A DNA stretch of 64,000 nucleotides from Sabulicella rubraurantiaca. Lineage in GTDB: Bacteria; Pseudomonadota; Alphaproteobacteria; Acetobacterales; Acetobacteraceae. A model generated the notes under the pieces. The model made no database searches, was not told the DNA's origin, and saw nothing but the letters and a program-made list of their open reading frames with translations. Below, in pieces: positions 35,342 through 44,646 of the stretch (its first letter is position 1; each line of letters opens with the position of its first letter). The position numbers were made by a program, and so were the translations under genes. The stretch is taken from the NCBI RefSeq assembly GCF_017355885.1, contig NZ_JAFEUU010000006.1:248001-312000 (forward strand), in the 5' to 3' direction.

Positions 35342-36342
35342 GCGAGGCGGCGCTGCTGCCCGCGCTGCGCGACGGCACGGACGCGGACGCGCCGCACTAC
35401 ATCCGCCTCGTGGGCGAGGCCTGGGCCGAGTACCCGTCCATCGTCTTCGACGTGGACGGGGAACTGCCCGAGCTGCGCGCCCTGGCCAGCCACTTCGCCG
35501 CGCGCGGCGGCAAGGTCTGGCTGAGCGAGGACCGGCATGGGATGATCGCCGCGCGCCCGCTGCGCGACGATGGCGCCTGGGAGATCTGCCGCCTCTATGT
35601 GGACAAGGCGGCGCGCGGCACCGGCCTTGCGCATCGCCTGCTGGCCGCCGCCGAGGCGCATGCGCGCGCCGAAGGGGCGGAGCGCATGGTGCTGTGGACC
35701 GATACGCGCTTCGCCGCCGCGCATTCCTTCTACGAGAAGCGCGGCTATGTGCGGCAGGGCGCGATCCGCATCCTCGACGACCTCTCGAAATCGCTCGAGT
35801 TCCGCTACGGCAAGCCGGCGAAGGGCCTCGTGGTCGAGGCACTGGACGCGGCGGCGGCAGCGAGCGCGGAGCGGCGGCTAGCGGAGATCCTGGTGGATTG
35901 CGTGGCCCAGGGGGCGAGCGTCTCCTTTCTCGCGCCGCTTTCCCTCGAGAAGTCGCGCCAGTTCTGGAAGCGCGTCTCCACCGAGGTGGCGCAGGGGCAG
36001 CGCGTGCTGCTCGTGGCCTGGCTGGACGGGGCGCTGGCGGGGACGGTGCAGATCGACCTCGCCATGCCGGAGAACCAGCCGCACCGCGCCGATGTGGGGA
36101 AGCTGCTGGTGGACCCGGCGCATCGGCGGCGCGGCATCGGCACGGCGTTGATGCGGCGCGCCGAACAGGCGGCGGAGCGGCTGGGCCGGCGCCTGCTCGT
36201 TCTCGACACGCGCGAGGGCGATTTGGCGGAGCCGCTGTATCGCGAGCTGGGCTGGCAGGAGGCGGGGCGTATTCCGGGCTTTTCCCTGGACGAGCAGGGA
36301 CGCGACTATGCCACCATCTTCTTCTGGAAGCGCATCGGATGA
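35338..36342 (+). CDS. Tandem double-GNAT acetyltransferase
   Basis: A 334-residue protein with two GNAT domains. The first (about 8-165) has ICRLYVDKAARGTGLAHRLLAAAEAHARAEG and SFYEKRGYVRQGAIR. The second (about 180-334) has VGKLLVDPAHRRRGIGTALMRRAEQAAERLG and LYRELGWQEAGRIPGFSL. Each has the acetyl-CoA motif intact, so both may be active. The substrate is unknown. The GTG start overlaps the aminotransferase stop, and its stop overlaps the DinB gene, so the three form one unit. Confidence 0.88.
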   Translation: MSEAALLPALRDGTDADAPHYIRLVGEAWAEYPSIVFDVDGELPELRALASHFAARGGKVWLSEDRHGMIAARPLRDDGAWEICRLYVDKAARGTGLAHRLLAAAEAHARAEGAERMVLWTDTRFAAAHSFYEKRGYVRQGAIRILDDLSKSLEFRYGKPAKGLVVEALDAAAAASAERRLAEILVDCVAQGASVSFLAPLSLEKSRQFWKRVSTEVAQGQRVLLVAWLDGALAGTVQIDLAMPENQPHRADVGKLLVDPAHRRRGIGTALMRRAEQAAERLGRRLLVLDTREGDLAEPLYRELGWQEAGRIPGFSLDEQGRDYATIFFWKRIG

Positions 36343-36839
36343 TCACGCCGCGATACGTCCAGACCATGGCCGCCTACAACAGCGAGATGAACCGCCGCAC
36401 CTTCGCCGCGGCCGACACGCTGGATGAGGCGCAGCGCCGCGCGGAGGACGGGGCCTTCTTCGGATCCATCCACGGCACGCTGTCCCACCTGCTCTGGGCC
36501 GACGCGATCTGGATGCATCGCTTCGCGGGGTGGGAGGCCCCGGAGGGCGGCATTCCGGGCAGCGCGAGCCTGCACCCCAACTGGGACGCGATGCGCGCGG
36601 CGCGCTTCGCCCTCGATGCGCGCATCGAGGGATGGGCGGCGGACATCGCACAGCCCTGGCTGGACGCCGATTTCACTTGGACCAACAGCAGGGGCAAGGT
36701 GCGGACCTCCTACGCGGCCCTGCTGGTCATGCACGTCTTCAACCACCAGACGCATCATCGCGGGCAGGTCCATGCGTTGCTGACGCGGCACGGCGCCCAG
36801 ACCGCCGACACCGACCTTCCCTGGGTGGTGTCCGGTTGA
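36339..36839 (+). CDS. DinB-family metalloprotein
   Basis: A 166-residue four-helix-bundle protein of the DinB/YfiT type. The His triad is visible in GTLSHLLWADAIWMHRF and the C-terminal MHVFNHQTHHRGQVHALL. Such proteins bind a divalent metal, and some act as thiol transferases in detoxification. It overlaps the double-GNAT stop (ATGA) and ends the small operon. Confidence 0.9.
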   Translation: MITPRYVQTMAAYNSEMNRRTFAAADTLDEAQRRAEDGAFFGSIHGTLSHLLWADAIWMHRFAGWEAPEGGIPGSASLHPNWDAMRAARFALDARIEGWAADIAQPWLDADFTWTNSRGKVRTSYAALLVMHVFNHQTHHRGQVHALLTRHGAQTADTDLPWVVSG

Positions 36840-36905
36840 AGCAAGGGCAACTGTTCGGAGGCTGAAGTATTCCCCGGCATTCAAATGCGGCCGGAGGAAG
36901 GCACG

Positions 36906-37724
36906 ATGTTCTATCAGGATGGCAAGCTTCAGTACCGGGTTCGCGTCGAGCGCCCGAACCCGATCTTCGCCCGCGCGCTGCAGCAGGCGATCGGCGGGGT
37001 CGAGGGCGAGATCCGCGTGATGATGCAGTACCTGTTCCAGGGCTGGGGTGCGCGCGGCCCCAAGAAGTACCGGGACATGCTGATCAACACCGGCACGGAG
37101 GAGATCGGGCATATCGAGATGCTCGCCACGGCCGTGGCGCTGAATCTGGAGGGCGCGCCGCTCTCCATGCAGGAGGACGTGGCGAATGACGGCGTCGCCG
37201 GCGCCGTGCTGGGCGGGATGAACCTGCGCCACATCCTGTCCACTGGCCTCGCCGCCACGCCCGAGAACTGCAACGGCGTGCCGTTCAACGCCAGCCACGT
37301 CTATGCCAGCGGCAACCTCATGGCGGACATGTATGCCAATGTCACCGCCGAAGCGACGGGGCGCGTCCTGGCCACACGGCTCTATGGTATGACGGATGAT
37401 CCGGGAATGAAGGACATGCTGTCCTTCCTGATCGCGCGCGACACCATGCACCAGCAGCAATGGCTCGCGGTGATCGACGAGCTGGGTGGGTCGGCTGGCC
37501 TGCCCATCCCCAATTCCTTCCCGCAATCGAGCGAGACGACCCAGTTCTCCTACGCCTATCTCGGGCACCACAAGGACGGGGTCATCCCCGAGGGGCGCTG
37601 GAGCCAGGGTCCATCCATCGACGGCAAGGGCCAGTTCGAGCCTATGATCTCCGAGCCGCTGGGCGGCGAGCCGGAGTTGGCGCGGCCGCGCCCGGACTCC
37701 GGGGCGCAGTCCGAGCAGATGTGA
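36906..37724 (+). CDS. Manganese catalase
   Basis: A 272-residue non-haem catalase that destroys hydrogen peroxide at a dimanganese centre. Ligands appear as the Glu of GGVEGEIRVMMQYLFQ, the EEIGHIEML pair, and the Glu/His of TAEATGRVLATRL with RDTMHQQQWL. The C-terminal tail is shorter and polar, as usual. AGGAAGG precedes the ATG. It stands alone between the DinB gene and a convergent SRPBCC gene. The same window encodes a possible Mn/Zn importer. Confidence 0.93.
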   Translation: MFYQDGKLQYRVRVERPNPIFARALQQAIGGVEGEIRVMMQYLFQGWGARGPKKYRDMLINTGTEEIGHIEMLATAVALNLEGAPLSMQEDVANDGVAGAVLGGMNLRHILSTGLAATPENCNGVPFNASHVYASGNLMADMYANVTAEATGRVLATRLYGMTDDPGMKDMLSFLIARDTMHQQQWLAVIDELGGSAGLPIPNSFPQSSETTQFSYAYLGHHKDGVIPEGRWSQGPSIDGKGQFEPMISEPLGGEPELARPRPDSGAQSEQM

Positions 37725-37747
37725 CGGGGCGCCGCGCCCGCGTCGCC

Positions 37748-38236
37748 TCAGCCGGCGATGCGGGCGTAGCGCGCCAGCAGCAGCGGCCAGCCGAGTTGGC
37801 TGGACATTTCCTCGCGATAGGCGGGGCCGGCCTCGCCATGGTTGCGGAACCCGGCATGGGTGAGCTCCACCCGCGTCCGCGCCCCTTCCGGCCGGAAGGC
37901 CACCGAGACGAAGGAGGCGCGGGCCGGGTCGGGCTGCGGGGTGCGGTCGGGGCCGATCTGCCAGGTGAAGGCCAGGAAGCGCGGCGGCTCCCACACGGTC
38001 ACGCGGCCCCAGTCGCAGCGGAACTCGTGGGGGCCGATCTCGAAGCAGGCGCCGCCTTCGGCCGGCTCCATGCCGATCCGCACCAGCCCGTCCCCGGACC
38101 AGGAATACTCTGGTGGCCACCACCGGCCGAACCCATCGGTGAAAAGGCGGAAGGCCGCGGCGGGCGGCAGGCCGACGGTCACTTCGTGGCGCGTCTCGTC
38201 CTCCAGGCCCTGCGGTGCGGATCCACCCCTGGTCAT
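37748..38236 (-). CDS. SRPBCC/AHSA1-domain protein
   Basis: A 162-residue helix-grip protein of the START/AHSA1-like group. It shows [25 protein letters not shown] at the start, GGACFEIGP, the [19 protein letters not shown] strand and a long C-terminal helix with [15 protein letters not shown]. Such proteins bind a hydrophobic ligand or a chaperone; no specific role is assignable. It is divergent from rph and convergent with the catalase gene. Confidence 0.88.
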   Translation of the reverse strand: MTRGGSAPQGLEDETRHEVTVGLPPAAAFRLFTDGFGRWWPPEYSWSGDGLVRIGMEPAEGGACFEIGPHEFRCDWGRVTVWEPPRFLAFTWQIGPDRTPQPDPARASFVSVAFRPEGARTRVELTHAGFRNHGEAGPAYREEMSSQLGWPLLLARYARIAG

Positions 38237-38289
38237 GCCAGCCTCATTGCCGTTTAAAGCGCCCCATCCATTACGAAGGTCATCATAGC

Positions 38290-39006
38290 ATGCGCCCTTC
38301 CGGCCGCACCCCCGAGGTCCTCCGCCCCGTTTCCATCGAAACCGGCATCGCGAAGCACGCCGAGGGCTCCTGCCTGATCCGCGTCGGCAATACCGAAGTT
38401 CTCTGCGCCGCCAGCGTCGAAGGGCGGGTGCCGCCCTTCATGCGGAACCAGGGCCTGGGCTGGGTGACGGCGGAATACGGCATGCTGCCCCGCGCCACCC
38501 ACACGCGCGGCGACCGCGAGGCGGCGCGCGGCAAGCAGAGCGGCCGCACCCAGGAGATCCAGCGCCTGATCGGCCGTTCGCTGCGCGCCGTGACCGACCG
38601 CAAGGCGATGGGCGAGATGACCATCACCCTGGATTGCGACGTCATCAACGCCGATGCCGGCACGCGCTGCGCCGCGATCACCGGTGCCTGGGTGGCGCTG
38701 CACCTGGCCTTCCAGCATTGTGTGCGCACCAACATCATGTCGGCCATCCCGTTGCGCGACCACGTCGCCGCCGTGTCCTGTGGCGTCGCGAACGGCGAGG
38801 CGATCCTCGACCTCGACTATGCCGAGGACAGCACGGCCGAGGCCGACGCCAACTTCGTGCTCACCGGGTCTGGCAACCTGGTGGAGGTGCAGGCCACGGC
38901 CGAGGGTGCGCCCTTCAGCGAGGCGCAGTTCCTGGCCATGCTGGACCTGGCGCGGGACGGTGTCGCCGCGCTGGTGGCGAAGCAGCGCGAGGCCGTAGGG
39001 GGATGA
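38290..39006 (+). CDS. rph: Ribonuclease PH
   Basis: A 238-residue phosphorolytic 3'-exoribonuclease that trims tRNA precursors. [18 protein letters not shown], the phosphate-binding [40 protein letters not shown] and the C-terminal [14 protein letters not shown] are all typical. Full length and intact. Its stop overlaps the rdgB ATG, the usual rph-rdgB pairing. Confidence 0.97.
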   Translation: MRPSGRTPEVLRPVSIETGIAKHAEGSCLIRVGNTEVLCAASVEGRVPPFMRNQGLGWVTAEYGMLPRATHTRGDREAARGKQSGRTQEIQRLIGRSLRAVTDRKAMGEMTITLDCDVINADAGTRCAAITGAWVALHLAFQHCVRTNIMSAIPLRDHVAAVSCGVANGEAILDLDYAEDSTAEADANFVLTGSGNLVEVQATAEGAPFSEAQFLAMLDLARDGVAALVAKQREAVGG

Positions 39007-39605
39007 GGTGCCTCGCCCCCGGCAGGCTGGTGCTGGCGACGCATAATGTGGGCAAGCGGCGGGAATTTGCCGCCCTGCTCGCCCCGCACGGGCTGGAGGT
39101 CGTTTCCGCGGGGGAACTCGGCCTGCCTGAGCCAGCGGAAACCGGCAACAGCTTCCGGGAGAATGCGGCGATCAAGGCGCTGGCGGCCGCGCGCGCCACC
39201 GGCTTGCCTGCCCTGGCGGATGATAGCGGGCTTGCGGTCGAAGGCCTGGGCGGCGCGCCCGGCGTCTGGACCGCCGACTGGGCGCAGCGCCCGGATGGCA
39301 CGCGCGACTACGCCTCCGCCATGGCCCGCATCGCCGCGGAGGATCGCTCGCAGGAACGGCGCTGCGCCTTTGTCGCCGTGTTGGTCCTGGCTTGGCCGGA
39401 CGGGCACACGGAAAGCTTCGAGGGGCGCTGCGAAGGACGCTGGATCGACCCGCCGCGCGGCGGGAACGGCTTCGGCTATGACCCGCTCTTCGTGCCGGAG
39501 GGCGAGACGCGCTCCTTCGGCGAGATGACGCAGGAGGAGAAGTCACGCTTCTCCCACCGCGCCCGCGCCTTCGCCGCGCTGGAAGCGGCCTGCCTCGCAG
39601 GCTGA
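39003..39605 (+). CDS. rdgB: XTP/dITP diphosphatase (RdgB/HAM1)
   Basis: A 200-residue nucleotide-sanitising enzyme that hydrolyses dITP, dXTP and their ribo forms. [54 protein letters not shown] and [17 protein letters not shown] are the family motifs. It is translationally coupled to rph. The TGA is followed at once by the ATG of a small membrane gene. Confidence 0.97.
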   Translation: MRCLAPGRLVLATHNVGKRREFAALLAPHGLEVVSAGELGLPEPAETGNSFRENAAIKALAAARATGLPALADDSGLAVEGLGGAPGVWTADWAQRPDGTRDYASAMARIAAEDRSQERRCAFVAVLVLAWPDGHTESFEGRCEGRWIDPPRGGNGFGYDPLFVPEGETRSFGEMTQEEKSRFSHRARAFAALEAACLAG

Positions 39606-39794
39606 ATGGATCCGCTGCTGCGCCTGACGGTCGAGATGGCGCGGTGGCTGCGGTGCCCGCCTTCGCGGCCGCACCTCATCGCCATGGCGGCTGCCGCGAT
39701 CCTCATCGTGGTGGTGGTGGCGGCCGAGCGGATCTGGGGCTGGCCCGAGGCGCTGACGGTGGACCGCGTGGGGCGCATCCAGCGGGCGCCGTGA
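39606..39794 (+). CDS. Small single-pass membrane protein after rdgB
   Basis: A 62-residue protein with one transmembrane segment (about 26-42, AMAAAAILIVVVVAAERIWGW) and a basic N-terminal part. It begins at the base after the rdgB stop, so translation is probably coupled. No family is recognised. A strong hairpin terminator follows, which supports it as the last gene of the rph unit. Confidence 0.6.
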   Translation: MDPLLRLTVEMARWLRCPPSRPHLIAMAAAAILIVVVVAAERIWGWPEALTVDRVGRIQRAP

Positions 39795-39795
39795 T

Positions 39796-39835
39796 CCCCG
39801 GCCCGCGCGGTGGGGAAGTCTTGCGCGGGCCGGGG
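39796..39835. terminator. Hairpin terminator between convergent genes
   Basis: Perfect 13-bp arms CCCCGGCCCGCGC and GCGCGGGCCGGGG around a 14-base loop lie between the small rdgB-linked gene and the convergent tonB gene. No T-run is seen on either side, so efficiency is unsure. Position between convergent units fits a shared terminator. Confidence 0.55.
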
Positions 39836-39876
39836 CGGGGAACGCGGCATGAGGCAAGCCGCGCGCCAGGGGACGG

Positions 39877-40695
39877 TCAGCGCAGGTGGAAACGGATCGG
39901 CACGGTGAGGGTGAGCGGGTCGCCCGGAAGCTCGGGCGGCGGCGCGGGGAGCGGCGAGGCACGCAGCGGCACCGCCGTCGCCTCGCTGTCGAGCTCGGGT
40001 GAGCCGGAGGAGCGGGCGAGGCGGGTCCCCTGCACCCGGCCCGAGCGGTCCATGGTGAAGGTCACCAGGGCGACGCCCTGTTCCCGCCGGTAGCGCGACG
40101 TCTCCGGATAGCGCAGCGCGCGCTGCAGCCGGCCCATCAGCTCGCCCTGCCAGCTGGGCACTGCGTTCGGGCGGCCGGCGGGCGCTGCCACCGGGCCGGG
40201 CGGCGCGGCGGGCGCTGGCACCGGTGCCGGAGCGGGCGCGGCGACAGGCGCCGGGACCGGCGCAGGGGCTGGGCGCGGACGCGGTGCGGGGCGCGGCGGC
40301 GGGTTGGGACGAGGCGGCGGCGGAGGGCGCACCGGCTCGGCCGGGACCGGCGCGGGGGGCGGCGGCTCGGGCAGAAGCGGCTCCGGCTCCGGGATGGGCT
40401 CGGGCGGGGGCGGTTCCGGCGGAGACGGCTCAGGCTCCGGCGGCGGGGGTTCTGGCTCCGGCGGTGGTGGCTCTGGCGGAGGCGGCTCCGGCGTCGGCAG
40501 GGCCGGGGTGGGCTCCGGTGCAGCGGCAGCCTGGTTGAGGGCTTCCTCCTCGGCGGGCAGCGGCTCCAGGTCCAGCAGGATGGGTTCGGCCGCCGGCTGT
40601 TCCGGCGCGGTGGGGGAGAGGGTCGCGAGGCCGGCCAGCGCCGCGCCATGCAGCGCCAGCACCAGGACGAAGCTGCCCGCCCAGCGCCCGTTCAC
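39877..40695 (-). CDS. tonB: TonB-family energy transducer
   Basis: A 272-residue protein linking the ExbBD proton motor to outer-membrane receptors. One N-terminal helix (FVLVLALHGAALAGLATL) is followed by about 120 residues of Pro-Glu then Pro-Ala/Arg repeats spanning the periplasm. A compact C-terminal domain has GRLQRALRYPETSRYRREQGVALVTFTMDRSGRV. The GTG start overlaps the exbD stop (GTGA). It is last in an iron-uptake operon. Confidence 0.92.
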   Translation of the reverse strand: MNGRWAGSFVLVLALHGAALAGLATLSPTAPEQPAAEPILLDLEPLPAEEEALNQAAAAPEPTPALPTPEPPPPEPPPPEPEPPPPEPEPSPPEPPPPEPIPEPEPLLPEPPPPAPVPAEPVRPPPPPRPNPPPRPAPRPRPAPAPVPAPVAAPAPAPVPAPAAPPGPVAAPAGRPNAVPSWQGELMGRLQRALRYPETSRYRREQGVALVTFTMDRSGRVQGTRLARSSGSPELDSEATAVPLRASPLPAPPPELPGDPLTLTVPIRFHLR

Positions 40696-41108
40696 CGCTG
40701 CTCCAGACCCACGAGGGCCACGCGGGTCCATCCGGCGCCGCGCAGCAGATTCAGCACCTCCATCACCTCGGAATAGGGGACGGTGCCGTCGGCGCGGACG
40801 AAGACGCGGCCCTCGCGGTCGCCCTCGAAGGCGGATTCCAGGGCGGTGGCCAGCGCCTCGCGCTCCACCGGCGCCTCACCGAGATGCAGGGCGCGGTCGG
40901 CGCGCAGCGTCAGGAAGACCGGCTTGTCCGGGCGCGGCTGCGGCACGGCGGCGGCGGAAGGCAGGTTCACCGGCACGTCCACCGTGGCCAGCGGCGCCGC
41001 CACCATGAAGATGATGAGCAGCACGAGCATCACGTCGATGAAGGGCGTGACGTTGATCTCGTGCGCCTCGGCGAGGTCGTCATCCTCGCCGCCCAGCTGC
41101 ATGGCCAT
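40692..41108 (-). CDS. exbD: ExbD/TolR-family proton-channel protein
   Basis: A 138-residue protein with one helix (INVTPFIDVMLVLLIIFMVAAPL) carrying the essential Asp, and a periplasmic domain with VFVRADGTVPYSEVMEVLNLLRGAGWTRVALV. It works with ExbB as the proton-driven motor. It starts four bases after the exbB stop, with GGAG in the gap region. ExbD rather than TolR is inferred from the adjacent TonB and receptor genes. Confidence 0.93.
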   Translation of the reverse strand: MAMQLGGEDDDLAEAHEINVTPFIDVMLVLLIIFMVAAPLATVDVPVNLPSAAAVPQPRPDKPVFLTLRADRALHLGEAPVEREALATALESAFEGDREGRVFVRADGTVPYSEVMEVLNLLRGAGWTRVALVGLEQR

Positions 41109-41112
41109 GAGG

Positions 41113-41787
41113 CTACTCCGCCACCACGCGCAGCGGGCGGGCCGGACGCCCACCCTGATCCAGCGTGCGCGACAGCAGGCGCATCACCTCCGTCTCGGCA
41201 TCGGCCATCAGCGCCTTGCGGCCGGCGATGGCGCGGGCGAAGGCGTTGTAGAGCACCACGGCCGGGATGGCGGCGACGAGGCCGATGGCCGTGGCGAGCA
41301 GCGCCTCGGCGATGCCCGGCGCGACGACGGCGAGGTTGGTGGTCTGCGACTGCGCGATGCCGATGAAGCTGTTCATGATGCCCCACACCGTGCCGAACAG
41401 CCCCACGAAGGGGGCGGTGGAGCCGATGGTGGCGAGCATGCCGGTGCCGCGCGACAGGCTGCGGGCATTGTTGGCGATGATGCGCTGGAGGCGCCACGCC
41501 GTGCGTTCCTTGACGCCCTCGGGGCCGCCGGGGGCCGTCATCACCTCGTCGCGCGCGGCGGCAAGCAGAGGGGCGCAGGGCCCGGAAAGCGTGGCATCCA
41601 GCCCCTTGGAGGCGCGCAATGCCACAAGGTCCATCCGCGCGCGGCGCGTGAAGCCCGACAGCTCCAGCCACTTGGCGAGCGCCACGGTCCAGCACAGCAC
41701 GGAGGCGAGGACGAGGCCGCCCATCACCGCCTTCACCACGAGGTCGGCCTGGACGACCATGTCCCAGGGGGAAAGGTGCATTTCCAT
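41113..41787 (-). CDS. exbB: ExbB/TolQ-family proton-channel protein
   Basis: A 224-residue inner-membrane protein with three helices: one at about 16-36 and two near the C-terminal half (TIGSTAPFVGLFGTVWGIMNSF and PGIAEALLATAIGLVAAIPAVVLYN). These hold the Thr and small-residue patterns of the family. ATG is preferred over an upstream TTG. It overlaps the PiuC-like stop as TGATG. Confidence 0.94.
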   Translation of the reverse strand: MEMHLSPWDMVVQADLVVKAVMGGLVLASVLCWTVALAKWLELSGFTRRARMDLVALRASKGLDATLSGPCAPLLAAARDEVMTAPGGPEGVKERTAWRLQRIIANNARSLSRGTGMLATIGSTAPFVGLFGTVWGIMNSFIGIAQSQTTNLAVVAPGIAEALLATAIGLVAAIPAVVLYNAFARAIAGRKALMADAETEVMRLLSRTLDQGGRPARPLRVVAE

Positions 41788-42470
41788 CAGCAATCCGCCC
41801 AGCGTCGCAGGAGGTTGTGGTAGGTGGCGGTCAGCTGCACCGGACCCGGATGGCCGGGCGGCAGGTCGCCGCGGATGCGCTGGATCGCCATGTCGAGGTC
41901 GAAGAGCAGCGTGCGCTGCCCGTCGTCGCGGATCATGCTCTGGATCCAGAAGAAGGAGGCGACGCGCGCGCCGCGCGTTACCGGCTCCACCTTGTGCAGG
42001 CTGGTGGAGGGATAGATCACCGCGTGTCCGGCGGGCAGCTTCACCCGGTGCTCGCCGTAGGTGTCCTCCACCACGAGTTCCCCGCCGTCATATTCCTCCG
42101 GCGCGGCAAGGAAGAGGGTGCAGGACACGTCGGTGCGGATGCGCGACGCCGTGCCGGTGATGCCGCGGATCGCGTTGTCCACATGGGCCCCGAATTCCAT
42201 TCCCACGCCGTAGCGGTTGAAGAGCGGCGGGAAGACCCGCGCCGGCAACACGGCCGAGATGAAGAGCGGGTTGCGCTCCAGCGCCTGCAGGATCATGTCG
42301 CCCAGCGCCCGCGCCTCGGCGGAGTTCTCGGGCAATTGCTCGTTGTTCTTGACCTGTGCGGATTGGTGGCCGGCCGTGGCGCGGCCATCCACCCAATTGG
42401 CGCGGTCCATGACGGACCGCGCCTGTGCCACCTGCTCGGGGCTGAGCAGATCGGGGATCTGCAGAAGCAT
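41787..42470 (-). CDS. PiuC-like Fe(II)/2-oxoglutarate dioxygenase (PKHD type)
   Basis: A 227-residue oxygenase of the PKHD-type hydroxylase family, often encoded beside siderophore receptors. Iron ligands are the HVD of [12 protein letters not shown] and the distal His of [17 protein letters not shown], whose Arg would bind 2-oxoglutarate. The C-terminal [11 protein letters not shown] is also typical. Its substrate is unknown; a role in siderophore processing is inferred from linkage. It sits between receptor and exbB with one-base TGATG overlaps at both junctions. Confidence 0.92.
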   Translation of the reverse strand: MLLQIPDLLSPEQVAQARSVMDRANWVDGRATAGHQSAQVKNNEQLPENSAEARALGDMILQALERNPLFISAVLPARVFPPLFNRYGVGMEFGAHVDNAIRGITGTASRIRTDVSCTLFLAAPEEYDGGELVVEDTYGEHRVKLPAGHAVIYPSTSLHKVEPVTRGARVASFFWIQSMIRDDGQRTLLFDLDMAIQRIRGDLPPGHPGPVQLTATYHNLLRRWADC

Positions 42471-44632
42471 CAGAACCGCGCGCCGAGGGTGAAGACGAAG
42501 GTCCTCCCCGTGCCGGGGATGGTGTGGGCGGTGTAGACCGTGTCGTAGGTGGTCGCGTTGGCGAGGTTCAACGCGTTCACCTGCATGCGGATCCCACGCA
42601 GCGGCCCTTCCGTCGGTGCCCAGGCGAGGGCGGCGTCGTAGCGGATATAGGAAGGCACGCGCACCGTGTTGGTGTTGTTGCCGTAGCGGTAATCCACGAA
42701 GGAAAGGCCGCCGCCGATCTGGAACCCGTACGGCAGGTCATAGGTGGTCCAGAGGCTCGCCGTGTTGGGCGCGGCATTGGTGAACTCCTTGCCGACCTCC
42801 GCCGGGACGCGGGAACGGGTGATCTCCGAGCGCAGATGGGTGAAGCCGGCCAGCACGTTCCAGTTGGGCGTGATACGGCCCGCGGCCTGGATCTCGAACC
42901 CGTCCACCCGCGCCGTGCCGTCCAGCGTCGTCAGGTTGCCGGCGGGGTCGGAGGTGCGGGCGTTGGTCTTCTCGATGCGGAAGATCGAGCCGGACAGGCG
43001 CAGCCCGCTCGTCACCTCCCACGAGCCGCCTAGCTCGTAGGTGACGTTCTCCTCCGGCGGCAGGGCGGCGTTGTTGGCGGCCAGCGTCAGGCTCTCTGCC
43101 GACGGGTTGAAGGACGTGCCGTAGGAGAAGTAGGTGCGGACTGAAGGGATGGGCTTGAAGATCGCCGCCGCCCGCCAGGAGAAGGCCTCGTCCAGGCGGG
43201 AGAACTGGCGCTGCGCCGGATTGGTGGCGGAGCGGTTGTTGTAGGTCGCGTCGAACCGGTCCCAGCGCCCGCCCAGCATCAGCTCGAACATCTCGCCGAA
43301 CTTCATCTGGTTCACCGCATAGGCGGCGAAGGTGTTGGCGACCGTCTTCACGTCGGAGCCGATGCCGTAGGTGATCGGCGCGGTCGCGTAGAAATTGGGA
43401 TCGAGCAGCGACGCGTTGGGGCGGCCATTGGTGGCGGCGGCAAAGGCGTAGCGCGTCGCCTCGGAGGATTCGCGCGCGATCTCCACCCCGGCGAGGAGGT
43501 TGTGCTGCACGAAGCCGGTGCGGAAGCGGGCCACCACCTCGGTCTGGTTCAGCAGCAGGGAGTCGTAACCGCGCCGCACCTGCGGCTCACGCCGCACCAG
43601 GACCTGGTCCAGCGGCGTGGTGAAGGCGTTGAAGGCCGCGCCGGTCGTGGTGGTGGCGTTGATGCGCGGCGCGGTGGCGTTCAGGTAGCGCGACCAGGCG
43701 CCGTAGCGCGTGAGGTTGCGCACCGTCACCGCGTCATTGATCTGGTGCGACAGGCGCAGCGTGACGACATCCGTCTGCGTCCTCTCGCGATCCTGGTTGT
43801 TCAGCCCGTAGAAGGTGGAGCGGCGCACGGGTGCCGGGCGCCCATTGATGAAGGGGATGCCCAGGTCGGGGACATTCTCCTCTTCCTGGTGCAGCCAGGA
43901 GATCGTGGCCTGGGTCGGCCCGCCGAGACCCCAGGTGACGGAGGGCGCGACGCCCCAGCGCGACTGGTAGACGTGGTCACGGCCGGCGGCGTTGATGTGC
44001 GACCCCATCATCTGCACGCGCGCGGCGACGTTGCCCGCGTGCAGGTTCACGTCCGACGTCGCGCGGAACCCGCCCGGCGTATAGGCGGAGAGGTTCAGCT
44101 CCCCGAAATTGCCGGCGCGCGGCAGGCGAGAGGTCTGGTTGATGATGCCGCCCGTCGAGCCGCGCCCGAAGGCGACGGAGGAGGGGCCCTTCAGCACCTC
44201 GATCGAGTCCATGAAGAACGGGTCGCGCGAATACTGGCCGAGGTCGCGCACGCCATCGATGAAGAAGTCGCCGCGCGCGGAGAAGCCGCGCAGCGTAAGC
44301 GCGTCGCCGGAGAACCCGCCCTCGCCGGCGGAGAGCGAGATGCCAGTGACGTTGCGCAGCGCCTCGCGGACGGAGGAGGCGGCGCGTTCATCCATGATCT
44401 CGCGCGGGACGACGGTGATGCTCTGCGGCGTCTCGGCGACAGTGGTGGGCAGGCGGACGACGGGCTGCGCGTCGCGGCGATAGGGCGAGGGGGCCTGGGT
44501 GGAGACGTCCAGTTCCGGCAGGGCCAGCGAGGTCGAATCCCCCTGCGCCAGCGCAGCCGGCCCGGCCGCCAGCCCCAGCATGGCGAGGCCCAGCGTCGGC
44601 TGCAGGGCAGGAAGTTCGGGGCGAAGGCTCAT
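42470..44632 (-). CDS. TonB-dependent siderophore receptor (Fiu-like)
   Basis: A 720-residue outer-membrane receptor. A signal peptide ends near AALAQ. A plug domain has [38 protein letters not shown] and [22 protein letters not shown] 22-strand barrel follows, ending in the aromatic FVFTLGARF. The plug and adjacent PiuC-like gene place it with catecholate siderophore receptors such as Fiu. AGGA lies eight bases before the ATG. A Fur-like box is 50 bases upstream. Confidence 0.94.
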   Translation of the reverse strand: MSLRPELPALQPTLGLAMLGLAAGPAALAQGDSTSLALPELDVSTQAPSPYRRDAQPVVRLPTTVAETPQSITVVPREIMDERAASSVREALRNVTGISLSAGEGGFSGDALTLRGFSARGDFFIDGVRDLGQYSRDPFFMDSIEVLKGPSSVAFGRGSTGGIINQTSRLPRAGNFGELNLSAYTPGGFRATSDVNLHAGNVAARVQMMGSHINAAGRDHVYQSRWGVAPSVTWGLGGPTQATISWLHQEEENVPDLGIPFINGRPAPVRRSTFYGLNNQDRERTQTDVVTLRLSHQINDAVTVRNLTRYGAWSRYLNATAPRINATTTTGAAFNAFTTPLDQVLVRREPQVRRGYDSLLLNQTEVVARFRTGFVQHNLLAGVEIARESSEATRYAFAAATNGRPNASLLDPNFYATAPITYGIGSDVKTVANTFAAYAVNQMKFGEMFELMLGGRWDRFDATYNNRSATNPAQRQFSRLDEAFSWRAAAIFKPIPSVRTYFSYGTSFNPSAESLTLAANNAALPPEENVTYELGGSWEVTSGLRLSGSIFRIEKTNARTSDPAGNLTTLDGTARVDGFEIQAAGRITPNWNVLAGFTHLRSEITRSRVPAEVGKEFTNAAPNTASLWTTYDLPYGFQIGGGLSFVDYRYGNNTNTVRVPSYIRYDAALAWAPTEGPLRGIRMQVNALNLANATTYDTVYTAHTIPGTGRTFVFTLGARF

Positions 44633-44646
44633 CGAGCAGGTCCTCG

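Noticed and set aside
36877-36888. GCATTCAAATGC before the Mn catalase gene as a regulator site
   Set aside because: Only a 5-2-5 repeat with no match to the Fur, Mur or Irr forms I know, and a single occurrence; too weak to report as an operator.
39796-40695. Pro-Glu/Pro-Ala low-complexity tract as a DNA repeat or CRISPR-like array
   Set aside because: The repeats are irregular at DNA level and fall in frame as the TonB periplasmic spacer, which is expected to be proline-rich.
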